From Salvator merianae (lineage: Eukaryota; Chordata; Lepidosauria; Squamata; Teiidae), in NCBI GenBank assembly GCA_003586115.2, contig QVOM02000073.1:28571875-28635874 (forward strand): a stretch of 64,000 nt of DNA, in the 5' to 3' direction. The translations under genes were made by a program, and so were the position numbers. Positions within the stretch are counted from its first letter, which is position 1. Each line of letters starts with the position of its first letter. A model generated the notes under the pieces. The model saw nothing but the letters and a program-made list of their open reading frames with translations. It searched no databases and was not told where the DNA came from. Positions 33,356 to 44,688 of the stretch are shown here, piece by piece.

Positions 33356-35139
33356 AAAATGTATTTTCTGGTCTTGAATGTGGATTAAGGCATTAGCCAC
33401 TTCTAAACTATTTTTAAGCCTTTTTTTTTTTTTTTTTTTAACTGAGTGTGGATTAAGCCTAGATTTATATAAGTTTATAGATGCAATTTCCAGGATGTGA
33501 ATGTGGGTTTAGGCAGGACACTCTTATCTTTTTAAACAATATGATATGACAGAAGGGAAGAAATGATATAAGCAGGGATTTAGTAATGCAGATTACTTTG
33601 TTTCTATGGAACAGAAATACAACTCCTGATTTTTATGTTTATTTTTTTTAATGCCCTTCTATATACCTATACATTCACCTTGTCCATTGTTGAAAAACAA
33701 AACAAAAACAGTTTAAATGAAATTGATATCATCCTTTGGGCAAAATCATTAATCCTCAGTTAGTTAATTTTATTTCTTTTGCTGCTATATGTAGAGGTAT
33801 GGGAAAAAATAACTCTTTCTGGAAGGAATAGGAAAGTATAATATGTGGGGACACATTGTTTATATGTATTTAAAGGTTATCACATCCTATTCACTATATT
33901 GATAGCCCCAACTGACATTTCCCTGCTCTTCTCAAACGATGCATGTCTTGTTCATTGTGCTATGCAGAGTCAGCTGTCAGACAGTGCATCAGGGGACCAA
34001 AACCCATTTTCTTTTGCTGTTTTGTTTGCACTTCCACTAAAAAGCTTTCAAATTGTTGGATTTCTTTGCCGGAGAGAAACTAATATACAATCTAAGGGTG
34101 CAAACTTCTTATCAGACTAATGAATTTGAAAGCAACCAATTTGCTATTTCAGTCCTAGCCAAGGTCATCACTGACTGGAGCTTGAGGAGAAATAGTGGAT
34201 TTTAATACCATCAAGCTTACTGGGCTTGCTCTGCGAGCTGGGAGTAGAAAGCCTGTGTTGCCATCATTCCATTAGTACCTGTAGGGCTGCCTTGGGAGAC
34301 TATGTTGTAATTGGTCTGTTGTTGTGGGGGTGCAGTGTCCATATCTACCCTTGATGCTGTTTCTCTTCAAGTGGTTATTAGAATAGGTAATAGAAAGCTC
34401 CGTTTCTCTCTTATACTTAAACAGGTAACTTTACATGAGACGTGAGACAGTGTTAAGATAAAGTGACAAGGCAGTTGGAGCCCCAAAAGTTGAAACTCAA
34501 TTCTAATAAGACACAAGTCTAGTGAGCAGGTTGTTCTAGAGTTTGGGATGTGGGTAGATTGTTGTGGAAAGGTGTGTACTGACCCGAAAGGTTCAGGCAC
34601 GTAATCCTAGGGTGCTTCTGGAACTAACATTATCAGGACAAGCAATTCTGAAAAGATCATGATTTTATATTTGAATTGGTGGTTCCATCCACAGGAAGTT
34701 ACTTGGGGGCAGAACTGGCCCAGCATTCATAACAGCAAGCATGGGTCCATGAGGTCAAATGACCAAGGTCCTATCTCACCATACTTCAGGGCCCAGAATG
34801 TTTCTGCAGGTAGAACCTGCCTGTGGAATCTGAGTTCCCTGGCTAGACACACTGCCAGCACCAGGAAGTTGGCCATGCTCTTAGGCTGTGTACCCTCTAT
34901 ATAGCCCAAATTTCTGGGGCTTTACTCAGCATAGGAGTAAAATGGGAAATCCTGCTCTGTCATTGACACATCCCAAACAATTACAAGCATATGGAAGGAA
35001 AATCCAGACAACCTCCACTAAGGAAAATGAACAGAATTAGCAGCAAAAGAAATAAAGAAGAATGAACAGAATTATTATAAGCAAATTCAGCTAATGACAG
35101 ATAGGAAGAACAGTCACTTTGCTGCAAATTGGTAAAGCA
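33356..35139. other. Sequence without a recognised gene
   Basis: T-run at 33421-33439. 34640-35130 may include the remainder of the Ty3/gypsy element 3' to its integrase, but I recognise no LTR. Confidence 0.35.
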
Positions 35140-35629
35140 TCAGCTATATTGCTCTAAAGTCTGATTCACATGTTCCATAGCCCCGTCAGTGTCAGGGTGG
35201 TATGTTGTGGAGAAAGACAGCTTCATGTTTGACAAAAAAGTGAAGGCCTTCCAGAATTTGGCAGTCATTTGAGTTCCTCTGCCAGAGATAATATGCTTGG
35301 GGTCCTTGTACAATTTAAAGATATGTTCAATAAACAGTTTGGCTAAACCTGAAGTGAAATGATCCAAGATGCTCCAGATTAGAAAATTACCCAGAAGAAG
35401 CAGGGAGATCAACCATAAAATTGAAACTTATCTGATCCCAGGGATGGATAGGAACTGAAAGAGGTTGGAGTAGGTCCTTTAGAGTGGTTGGTTGGATTTT
35501 AGCAGTATTGCAAATAGGACTTGAGTATGCATAATGTTCAACATCTCTGCACCTGCCTAGCCACCAGTATAGTAATTTAATGGTAAAGAAGGTTTTCAAG
35601 AATCCAAAATGCCCTGCATGATGTGGCAT
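35140..35629 (-). pseudogene. Ty3/gypsy integrase remnant
   Basis: Two overlapping frames. 35387-35629 holds the zinc-binding segment 'HHAGHFGFLKT...CNTAK' and the start of the catalytic core. 35140-35412 holds the rest of the core with 'YHPDTDGAMEHVNQTLEQY'. The first zinc-ligand Cys is Ser (SSPIC). The first catalytic Asp is Asn (codon AAT, complement of 35420-35422) and the second is Gly (codon GGC, complement of 35281-35283), while the Glu in MEHVNQ is kept. So two of three D,D,E residues are lost in addition to the frameshift. Intact integrase inserts the cDNA into host DNA. Confidence 0.9.
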
Positions 35630-35859
35630 GATGTCATAATATTTTAGATTACAGAGTTAATAGAATGCATACTTTGCCTGCCATAGTTGGAAGCAGCTAA
35701 CTGGTGTCCAGTTTTGATGAAATGACATGGTATCTGTCATCTGAAACTAACTCAGATTAAATTTCAGCATGTAAAGGGCTAGCATCATCCAGAGGTGTTG
35801 CAGCTAGACCAAGCTGCTTGGATGTGAGGATGGTAGATTCAGTATGAACATCAGAGGCT

Positions 35860-36340
35860 TGATATTGTTGTTAATGAGACAGAGCATCAGCCAAACAGTT
35901 TTTCTCCCTTTTAATGTATTTAAGTGTATAAAATTTGGCTCAATGCATTTGGCAGGGGAGAGTTTTTGTGGGCTTTGTAAAATCTGTAGATTTTTATGAT
36001 CTGTCCAAAACTTAAAGGAGTGTTTTGAACCCTCTCAATATTGTCTCCAGGAAGAGAAACAGTATTTGTCAGCCAGGAGTTCATGATCCCACATCAGATA
36101 ATTGCATTCCAGAGGAGTCAATTGCCTGGAAACAAACATACATTGGCAGAGCTTCCCAGTATCTGGGTCTCTTTGCAACAGCATTCCTCCCACAGCCACA
36201 TCACTGGCATCACACTGCACTATGAATGCTTGATTAGGATTAGGATGTTTGAGAATTGCATCTTTGGCAAACAGGGCTTTAAGGGTTTCAAAAGCAGTTT
36301 GATATTCAGGCATCCACACAAACTTGGGAAAATGTTGCAT
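35860..36340 (-). pseudogene. Ty3/gypsy RNase H remnant
   Basis: The 101-codon frame at 36035-36340 includes 'AFETLKALFAKDAILKHPNP' and 'FIVQCDASDVAVGGMLLQ', where Asp44 is the first catalytic residue of the retroelement RNase H. 'LTPLECNYLMWDHELLA' carries the conserved Glu region. After a frame change, 'TDHKN' and 'ADALS'-type remnants can be read down to about 35860. The domain would cleave RNA in the RNA-DNA hybrid. Frame breaks end function. Confidence 0.85.
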
Positions 36341-36371
36341 TTATGCTTGCTGTGCTTTGAGACTTTGTCAC

Positions 36372-37015
36372 TCAGAGCAGTTGGGTAAGCAGATTAGCTA
36401 TCTCAGCAAAACCAGGAATAATCTTCTTGTAAAAGTAATACAAAAGCCAGGAAACTTTGAACCTGATGGCATGTGCAAGGGAGTTCTCAATCAAGCACTG
36501 CGACCATCTTGTTTGGGTCCATTTCATTGCTGTAATTGGAAATATGGTACTCAAAAAGTCTTGCTTATTGAGATGGAACTTGCACTTGGAGTATTTGGCA
36601 TTCAATTTAAGTTATCTGAGTCTTTATAGGACTTTGCATACATGTTGGACATGTGAAGCCATATCAGATGAATAAATCATCAGGTCATCAAGATAATAGA
36701 TCAGAAAGGTATCTGTCATGTCCCCAAATATATAATTGATAAAGTTCTGGAAAACCACAGCTCCAATAGAAAGTTCAAATAGCATGACTAGATATTCTAA
36801 AAGTTCATATCTGGTACTGAAAGCAGTTTTCCATTCATACTCCTCCCATATTTTGATCCTATGATAAGTTTCCCAAAGATCCAATTTGCTAAAAACTTCA
36901 ATTTGTATTAATTGACCCAAGAAACTGTGATGAGTGGGAGTGGGTAATGGTTTGCTCCGAAATATCTGCAAACTCTTGATAAACCTTGGGTAGATAATTT
37001 ATCTTGTGATTGTAC
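36372..37015 (-). pseudogene. Ty3/gypsy reverse transcriptase remnant
   Basis: The frame 36624-36971 (115 codons) has 'FSKLDLWETYHRIKI' with the first catalytic Asp at residue 31, the 'EWKTAFSTRYELLEYLVM' segment, and the catalytic YLDD box at residues 93-96. The 'FGL.NAPA' motif is altered to 'FELSIGAVV'. Between 'IFRSKPLP' and 'PTPTHHSFLGQ' about 80 residues of the usual domain are missing. The thumb/connection region follows in another frame (36372-36605), recognised by 'AKYSKCKFHL' and 'KKIIPGFAEIANLL'. The active-site aspartates survive but the fold cannot. In living elements this enzyme copies the genomic RNA in virus-like particles. Confidence 0.9.
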
Positions 37016-37184
37016 TGGGTCATACACAGCTGTCTAGTGTCGGTGCCTATGAAAAGAACTTCTAAGACCACTTCCATTAGTTATTATTGGGTCTATGAAA
37101 GGCACATTTGTCAAAGTCAAAAATAATAACTTGTTTACTCCAGATTATGTGTACATCATGTTTTTTTTAAGCCAGTGAACTCGG

Positions 37185-38250
37185 TAGTTTGCATGGTTGG
37201 CATGCAAACCAAACTGCCTTGTTAAAAAAACAAAATGAGGTGAACCAAACCAAAGGGTGCTCTAACGAACAAGTAAACTAAGCGTCAATTCGTACTTGCT
37301 GATTCCCACACTGATATTTCCCGTGCTTGGCAGTACCCTTTCTGCCTCCACCCCTCGTCAAATTCTCCTCCCTATGCAGTCAGCGATTGGCTGCAGTCCC
37401 AATGTTCAAACCTTGACGTCACAGGGGCGGGAAACTCCAGCTCCACTCTCCGTATGTCCCCCTGCTGCTTCAGAACAGGGATTCACTTGGCAGCATTACT
37501 AGGCATTCGCCATTTGCTCCTTCTCCTCCCTGCAGCCTCTGTCTACACAAGCAGAACTTTAAAACTATGAACTTTAAGCTTTTTAAAGTTCTTTTGAAAT
37601 GCTCATGAGAGCTCCCCTGCTGATGCACTTTAACGCAACTGCGCCATTTAAAAGTATCGGGAGAGGTCCATAACAAAGGGAAAAAGTAGGGAGGGAACGT
37701 GGGGGGCTCTACTATTTTTAACTGTGTGCTGACCACGGCAAAACTCCAAACAGGCGCAGTTTATTTTTTCCTTTAAAGAGCAAACGGAAGTGGAGAAAGC
37801 CTTTAATTTCTTCCTGGCAGGACCGCAGCTTAGTGAAGAAGGAGGACGATTTCTTTTCCCCTGGCAGCGAGGGAAGGGGGGATAATGGAGGCAGAGGAAA
37901 CTAATGTGCTTCCTGCCCACCCACAAAGTCTGTCATTGGACAGCACAAAATGGGGATCCCTCCCTCTGCACACACCCCAAAACAGTACGGTCCCTCTCAA
38001 ATAATCGCTTTCCCCATGCCCACAGCACAAAGTAAAGCGTGCTAGCGATCTGGAATGGCTTGAGAGTTCATTAAATCCAAAGACAAAGTAATCCGGATTT
38101 CGCCAATTTAATCCATAAAAATTACGGAACGGCAAGATCATGTCGGGACAGCGGGAACTGAAGACGGCCTGTAAACTGATTAAATGCCGTGTCGGAATGC
38201 AGCCATAAGGGTAGTTAGCTATAGTTTGCTTCATTTGCATGCAAACCAAA
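37185..38250. repeat. GC-rich island between 29-bp direct repeats
   Basis: 37185-37213 and 38222-38250 are direct repeats identical at 25 of 29 positions (TAGTTTGC...GCATGCAAACCAAA). Between them lies about 1 kb that is more GC-rich and CpG-rich than the flanks. Its right part ends GTGTCGGAATGCAGCC, which resembles the GTCTGGAGGCAGCC end of the element at 55585-56036, but no matching left inverted repeat is present. Open frames here (88 to 139 codons) have no recognised domain. Confidence 0.5.
37385..37432 (+). promoter_or_regulatory. Promoter-like cluster: CCAAT, CRE, GC box
   Basis: Within 50 bp are ATTGG (inverted CCAAT box), a perfect cAMP-response palindrome TGACGTCA (37414-37421) and GGGGCGGG (GC box). 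Spacing resembles TATA-less vertebrate promoters. No coding exon is visible downstream, so it may be a transposon promoter or chance in a GC-rich patch. Confidence 0.35.
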
Positions 38251-40520
38251 TCATCCTGTAGACTGAAAAATAATTCATAATATTTTTTTATAAAAGATTT
38301 TTATTTTAGTCTATTCAAATTCTACTCAAGGAGATTTTTTCTTTTTCTTTTTTTTTTTTTTGGTGACTGTGTTTCAAAACCTGGACTATGGTATGAATGA
38401 AGTTTTGCTGGTTTAAATTTAGTTCAGGTGTGCACTGGTGTATTCATATATGAATGCTCCTGCATCTGTTTAAACAGTGTCTGAACTGCTAAAAATGCAC
38501 TTACATCCAACTCATGGATTTCAGGTGATTTTAAAACAGGAAGTCTGTATGAACAGAATTTGAAATGAATGAAGATGAATTAACTGGAGGCAAAAGGAAA
38601 ATGTACCAGAATTCCAATTTTTGTAAGGATCCCATCCCTATATTAAACAGAAATCTCTATTAAACCACAATATTTTGAAGGATGTTGCTGCACAAGCCTG
38701 ATACTTTCTTCTGCTGCAATCTCCCTGCCTTGCCATTGCTGCTTGACTGACAGTTACTGCTGTGTAATCATAGAGTATGAAGTCTTCATCCAGAAAGGTG
38801 CTATATTAAAGCTATACATGCTACTGCTTGAGGCCTATGAGAGTGTAAATGACAGGCAGTGACATACAGACAAATCCGTGCTTTATCAGTACATCAGGAT
38901 ATTGATATACAGACATATAACAAAGATCAAGTCCATAGTGGCAGCCTCAGGCATCAAGTAATATTGGAATATGCTCAAGGAGCTCCCTGTGAACAGTTCT
39001 ACAACATTTATCATATCAAGCAGTAGCCAGGGCTAATTCAACCTCACCTCCAGGCTTTTAGGTCTCCCCCCTTTCCCTTCATAGGTTTGACTTAGAAGGC
39101 AACAGCCAATACTGTGAAAGCAGGTTCATTCCAAAATGATGTGGAAGTGCAGTATGGTAACAGTGTTTGGTACATCATGCAAGCTTTGCTTTGTGACTGA
39201 TTCCACAATCTTTTAATAATACATTTTGAGTGCTTAAGCTTACCCTTCCTCACTTTTCCTCAAGTTCATCTTTCCAATTACATGTAGATAAAACCAAACC
39301 CTAGTTTTAAGATCTTTGTAAACTGAGAACCCTTTCACACATTATTGTTTTTGGAAGCACTCTCTAGAGAAGGCAATCAAACATGCAACACCTTTCTTCT
39401 GGGACACATCAAAATGTTAAAGGTTAGCAGATGGATTAAATGGCTCCAAAAAAGCTTTGCATTTAGCTGGATTTTGGAAAAACCCCTCTATGCACCTATT
39501 TTTAAAAACATCATTAATGTATTACTCATGACTTGCAGTTTACCTTTTATGAAAAAGTTTCAGTTATGCCAGTATTGTTGCTTGTTTCCAGAACAACCAC
39601 ATATTCATGCATTCCAGCCAGGGTTGTTCAAAATGTCTGTTTGAATACATTATATCATTGCATAGCCCCCAGCAGGCCTTAAATGGTTTTTTAAAACACA
39701 TAGTTCATTGTTTAGAGGCCTAATCTAAATTCTTGCCAGGCAAAGTAATGACATTATGTCCTAATGCAGTGACAGGTGGACCCATCTTCTCCAGGCTCTG
39801 AAAAAAGATTGGGGGGGGGGGGGAAATAGGACTGAATCCAGACAGGGTCAAAACTATGTAATTATTTTGAAATGGTATTTGATTTTCCAGATGTGTTCAT
39901 GATGCTCCTGATATGTTTATGGAAAACAGACATGATAGCTCCGGTTTAAGACATTGTGTCACTTCCTGATATGCTAAAAAATGGAATATCAACCTAATAT
40001 CTCATTAAAGTGAAATAATCGTTGGAGTGCTTTGTGTCAGAATATCCAAAAATAGCATAATAGATAAGTGACATCTGGAAGTAGCCTAGGAGCAAGGTAA
40101 ACTAAGTGCTCACCTTAATCTAGTAACTGCTTATTTTGTTCTCATGTAAGAGGAGTATGACCATTTTGAATGTTTCATAAAACATTTGAAACAGTGTTTT
40201 GTACACTCCTACCTCAAACATGTCAGCATTTAAAAACTACTGCCTTTGTAACATTATCTTCTTCCTTGAGAATGGACAGGTTCAGGTGATTAGAATCACA
40301 CATACGTGCAAGAGTGAGGCAGCAATCAGTGAATCTGCCTGTCCATGCACGGAATGGCAATGTCGCCACATAGGTTCTGTGTCTCAACAGTATGAAGAGA
40401 CAGGTTTACCAGTTAGCATACCTATCACTTCCTCGTGTCTTCCTGAATGAGGTGATGCTCACCTGAAGCCACTTGATCTCAAAACAAAGTGGTGTCATCT
40501 CCCTCTTGCTAGCAATCCTA
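38251..40520. other. Sequence without a recognised gene
   Basis: T-run (38350-38361) and G-run (39811-39823). Open frames up to 99 codons are without recognised domains. Confidence 0.35.
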
Positions 40521-40905
40521 GGGCCTGTTCGGACTTTGTGCTAGCAAGTGTTAAGGATGCTTGCTAGCAAAGTGCTTCTGCAGAGGCTCCCAATTACTCC
40601 TAGCTGTGAAACACAAATTTGTGCTCCACAACCTTACCAGGAGCTGACAGCTCCCAGTAAAGTGTGTCTGCACTTACTGTGACTGCTGTGCTCCATGTGC
40701 CGACCAGGCCTGCGCAATCACCCAATCATGCCTGCATGATCGCCTGATCACTCCTATGTGTGCCTGTGTGCTCCATGGCTATGGTGGTTGTCATGGCAGT
40801 GGCCGGAAGCTTTGCGGGCACTGCCATGGTAAGCATCCTGCAAGACTACCAGCATTTGCAGGTAAGTTTTAGGGCCATTCTAACGTGGCAAGTGCGACAA
40901 CACCC
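40521..40905. mobile_element. Harbinger-like element, family B copy 1
   Basis: 385 bp. Left end GGGCCTGTTCGGACTTTGTG, right end complement GGGTGTTGTCGCACTTGCC, giving an imperfect inverted repeat. CTA flanks both sides (40518-40520, 40906-40908). The GGGCCTGTT terminus and 3-bp duplication fit the PIF/Harbinger (Tourist-like) superfamily. Noncoding. Confidence 0.75.
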
Positions 40906-42724
40906 CTAGTAAAATTGCCAACTCTGCCTCTAAAGAAAATGAACACACCCACATTTAACTCATTTAGGGTTTCATACAACCAGGTCTCGCAGCTCTGCAG
41001 GTCTTCTAGTCATGCAGAGGTCCTGTGGACATCTTGAAGAATGAAACATATTTTTTTGAAATAGAAAAGATAGTGTTAATCAAAGCCCTTTTCTGTGAAA
41101 CTGACAATACTCTGGACATAACTGTATTGCTGTTGTTAGTGGTTACCAGTGAGGGGGAGCAGATGGTGGGCTGGTTCACAAGCTTTTTATAAAATGTCCA
41201 CAGATCAGACAAATGAGCTTTTCTTTGAAGAGAAGGGCATTGTAGGGTTTAAAAAAAAAAAAAAAAAATTTTGCAAAACAAAGCATGGATTGGATTTTAC
41301 CTGTGCTCCCCCCTTGTGACCACTGGTGTCTGCTGTCAAATATGACTTCAAAATATGGCCACCTTGGTTTATGAGGGTAAGTCAGGACACTTCTGTAATT
41401 TCTTATTCTCTGGTTGCTTTCATTGGAGCCATCTCACAAGCAAAGAAGAACAGGGAATAGCTTTTAAATTTTTATTGAATGACAATGGCCTTTCACAATT
41501 TTAACTGTAAGATAATTTGCTATGCTATTTCAAGTCTAAGGAATAACTAGTATCTTAATGGTTCCAAATTTTATATTTGGACTTGGTTAGATAAGATGGC
41601 ATAGTGAAGAAAATATTGACTTTGTTCTTTAAAATCCAACCAATCTGCAGCAGAATAGGGAAGAAAAATGTGTGCTTGCTATTTTTTCCTGCTTCATCCA
41701 TGAAGACATGTCCTGAATATTACACACGTAATAGCTATTTAAAGAACAGTTAGTAGCAGCTAGGTAAGCATATTCATGAACTACTTTCTTTTCTATTCGT
41801 AACCTGCTGCATGGTTATTTGTTTTTGCTGTTTCAATATCATGCATGTAGGATTCTAGCTTCCCCTAATATTCTGCATTTGAGAACAAAAGCATAATCAT
41901 GAGCTGGGTTACATCATCACAGAAGTCTCTAGTCAGGTTTCGTCCATTGTTTCCACTTGTGAGGCCTCGTCTGTTTCCCTGCCAGTCCTTATATCCAGCC
42001 AACAGTCTCCATTGCCAGTGGTGGTTGAGCAAGTGGACTTAGTGGGAAAAAGGCAGGTGTGTTTCAGAACAGATAAAGTGAGGTGGCCACTGTGCCTTTT
42101 CCTGAGTCCATTTGTGTTGACTTGGCAAACTGCATGTGCAAAAAGAGGATTTCATTCTCTTTCTTGGTGATGCTAAATCACCCTTCCTAGCATAAATGGA
42201 CTTATATATGATGGATGTATAAGTGTTAATTGTTGTTCTCAGATTTGTAGTGCTAAGTCAGTAAAGGACAATAATACAGCTTACAATTTTTCCTTGTGGG
42301 ATCTTACTAACCACTTTAATGGTGATCATTTTCCTCTACAAATAGAAACAACCACCACTTGAGATTTTTTTCCTTTCCATCTTCTTCCAGCGCCTTAGTG
42401 GAGAGAGACTAGTCCTTTGATTTCTAACTTAATATTTTCATGTGTGCTAGGAAAAGACCAGTCAGGGCAATCTGTGTACCTGGTGTACCACTGGAATGCC
42501 CCCTCATTTTATTCCAGACCATGGGGCATATCTTCCACATGTTCCAGAATACTGCTGTTGGTTCAGTTGCAGACCTTTACAAAGAGGTCCATATTTGGAC
42601 CCAGATACAGTGCTATTTTGGCACCATTTCAGGGGCCATAGCTTTGACCAGAGGTGGACAGATGTTCTGCTATTTCACAGCAGTATTAAGATAGCATGAC
42701 TTTGGACACTTTCATGTTCAGAAA
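40906..42724. other. Sequence without a recognised gene
   Basis: A-run (41251-41268). The three overlapping frames at 42417-42699 lie in unrecognised sequence. Confidence 0.35.
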
Positions 42725-43907
42725 TAGGAATGTGCACAAATGAAATTCATATTGTGTTTAGCTGTTGAAGTGAAAACACATATTTTCATTTTGTTGGTGA
42801 ATTGTAACACTGAAAAAAACTCTTTTCCATATTTATTTTCACAATTTTCATGATGTTTTTCCATTCAAAATGCTCCTTTGATGGGCAAAACCACAGCAAA
42901 ACAGTGAAAATTTGAATACTTCATTTTTGTGAGGGGGGTGACTGGTTCAATTTGATTGAATATTGGAAATGCAAAAAAAAAAAAAAAAAAAAAAAGTTCA
43001 ATTTGATGTGAATATCCACGAATGCAAAATAGTTAGGCTGTGTTCAGACTAGCGATTTTTAAAATTGCCTCCATAAAAGGAGTGGATAATTCCTGGGTGC
43101 ACAGGAAAAAAGCCTTCCACATACACTTACCGATGAGGCGATTCACCAATCTAACATTACAGTCTGCAACGGGAGCTGCTCACTGATTGGCCACTCCCCG
43201 CCTCTCTGCTAAAAAGTTCCCCAAGTCGTTAACTCCTTAACTGCCAGAATTTTCTCAGGTTGACCAGATCCCTTATTTCCCCATTTATCAAAGTCTCGGG
43301 GAACCAAAGCAGAGGGCAGAGAGGGAGACGTTTTCTTTGAAAAAGGGAAAACCCTTTTAGCAGTTAAGGACTTGCATGGAAGCTGCTTCTGCAGAGAGGC
43401 AGGAAGTGGATGCATCAGTTGAACTGAGCAGAGGGAGAGATTTGCCGGCATGGGGAGAAAAGGGAAGGGAGAGATTTGCCGGTGCAGAGAAAATTTTCAA
43501 ACCCCTTGTCTTCTGTAGTTAAAAAAGCACGCTGGACTTTAGTAGCAAGGGGCTTTCTCCCACACCTCACTACTGATGTCTTTTTTTTATCTACAGAAGG
43601 CAGGGAGTTTGAAAAGTTTCTCCACACCAGCAAGAGTTTGCTTGCCCCCTCCCTTCTTGTGCTATTGTCCCACGGGTTCCTGCAAGGTTCTGATTGGTTG
43701 AGATGCTTCCCAAAGTGACCCAAAAGCACAGAAAAGCCTAATATAGAAGAGCCGACCCAGGCAGCCTCTGAGAGGTGCAGAGACGGCTTTACTGAAGAAC
43801 TTTATGAACGCTGCAGCTTGTGTGTGACTGGAAGTCATCCAAAATAGCCTGTCTGATCACACCCTTAATCAAATTTGTGAATGTGAATTGAATTTTGCAC
43901 ATCTCTA
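42725..43907. mobile_element. hAT-like element containing a nested Harbinger-like element
   Basis: Left end TAGGAATGTGCACAAATG and right end TTTTGCACATCTCTA are inverted and match the ends at 11284, 54503 and 63893. The flanking 8-mers TTCAGAAA and TTCTAGAA are similar but not identical, so the target duplication is decayed. The interior without the nested element (43036-43864) is about 350 bp, AT-rich, with a 22-bp A run (42973-42994). No transposase frame. Confidence 0.65.
43036..43864. mobile_element. Harbinger-like element with TTA duplication
   Basis: 829 bp. Left end GGCTGTGTTCAGACTAGCG, right end complement GGGTGTGATCAGACAGGCT: inverted repeats of about 26 bp with mismatches. TTA flanks both sides (43033-43035, 43865-43867), matching the TWA target of PIF/Harbinger. 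The interior has an inverted repeat (43484-43519 with 43592-43623) and an ATTGGCCACTCCCCGCC segment. Frames of 80 to 104 codons here overlap the palindromes and are not genes. Confidence 0.75.
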
Positions 43908-44505
43908 TTCTAGAATAATTCTGGTGAGAATAGGGCTTCAGTGTGGAAACTTGACTAGCCAACAGTGTGCCTGTGTGACATGACCACTGACTACAAAAGG
44001 TGCAAAGCAGTCATAAAGTACCATCACTGACCCATGCAACCCATGCAGTTCCAGTTTGGATGGCCTCCAGAAAAGCTGAAGCACTTTTACGTCAGTTCCT
44101 CTAATGAGCTGACTCCAAGGATAGAACATGGAAATAAGTTCTTAGTTTCCAGATCATTTTGCCATACTGTTAGTTTCTATATATATATGGAGACTATTCC
44201 AGACTTAGATATATACTGAGAGTCCATAAGGATTTATTGTCTTCCTGTTCACACACTATGCATTTTTTGAACAAAAGTTGTATAAATTACATTGAATTAT
44301 CCTATTAGAAGTTTAGTGTTCCACAATAATCTTCTGTATCCTGAAATTTCCACTTTGACAATGATATTGCACATATGAGGGTTGCAGGAAAGTTTCTAGG
44401 TAAGTATACATGGGATGTATCTGGCCTTGAGTATGAACAATTCCATCAGTCTATGTTATCAGTGTTATTGAACTAGTATTTAAGAAATGGTGTCTTGGAT
44501 ACATT
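43908..44505. other. Sequence without a recognised gene
   Basis: Nothing recognised. Confidence 0.35.
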
Positions 44506-44685
44506 GGCCCTTTCTGCACTTGGCCTTATTGCAGATTATATCCTGGAATAGGGACCTGTCATCTACATGCTGGTACAAACTATGGCAGACTCCACCCAGA
44601 GCATGTTGCAATCTGCACTAGCATGGAGATAACAAGTCCTTATTCTGGGATATAATCCAGAATAAAGCCAAGTGCAGAAAGGGTG
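44506..44685. mobile_element. Short inverted-repeat transposon, family A copy 5
   Basis: 180 bp, ends GGCCCTTTCTGCACTTGGCC and its near complement. ATT flanks both sides (44503-44505, 44686-44688). The right ATT is also the left flank of the next element. Confidence 0.88.
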
Positions 44686-44688
44686 ATT

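Larger units (their letters stand above)
35140..37015 (-). mobile_element. Ty3/gypsy retrotransposon, decayed pol region
   Basis: Minus-strand pol remnant in the gypsy order reverse transcriptase, RNase H, integrase. It is closest, by motif wording, to the Sushi-ichi group common in reptiles and fish. I see no gag, protease, LTR or primer-binding site, and the N-terminal half of the reverse transcriptase is shortened by an internal deletion. Frameshifts separate every domain. Not active. Confidence 0.9.
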
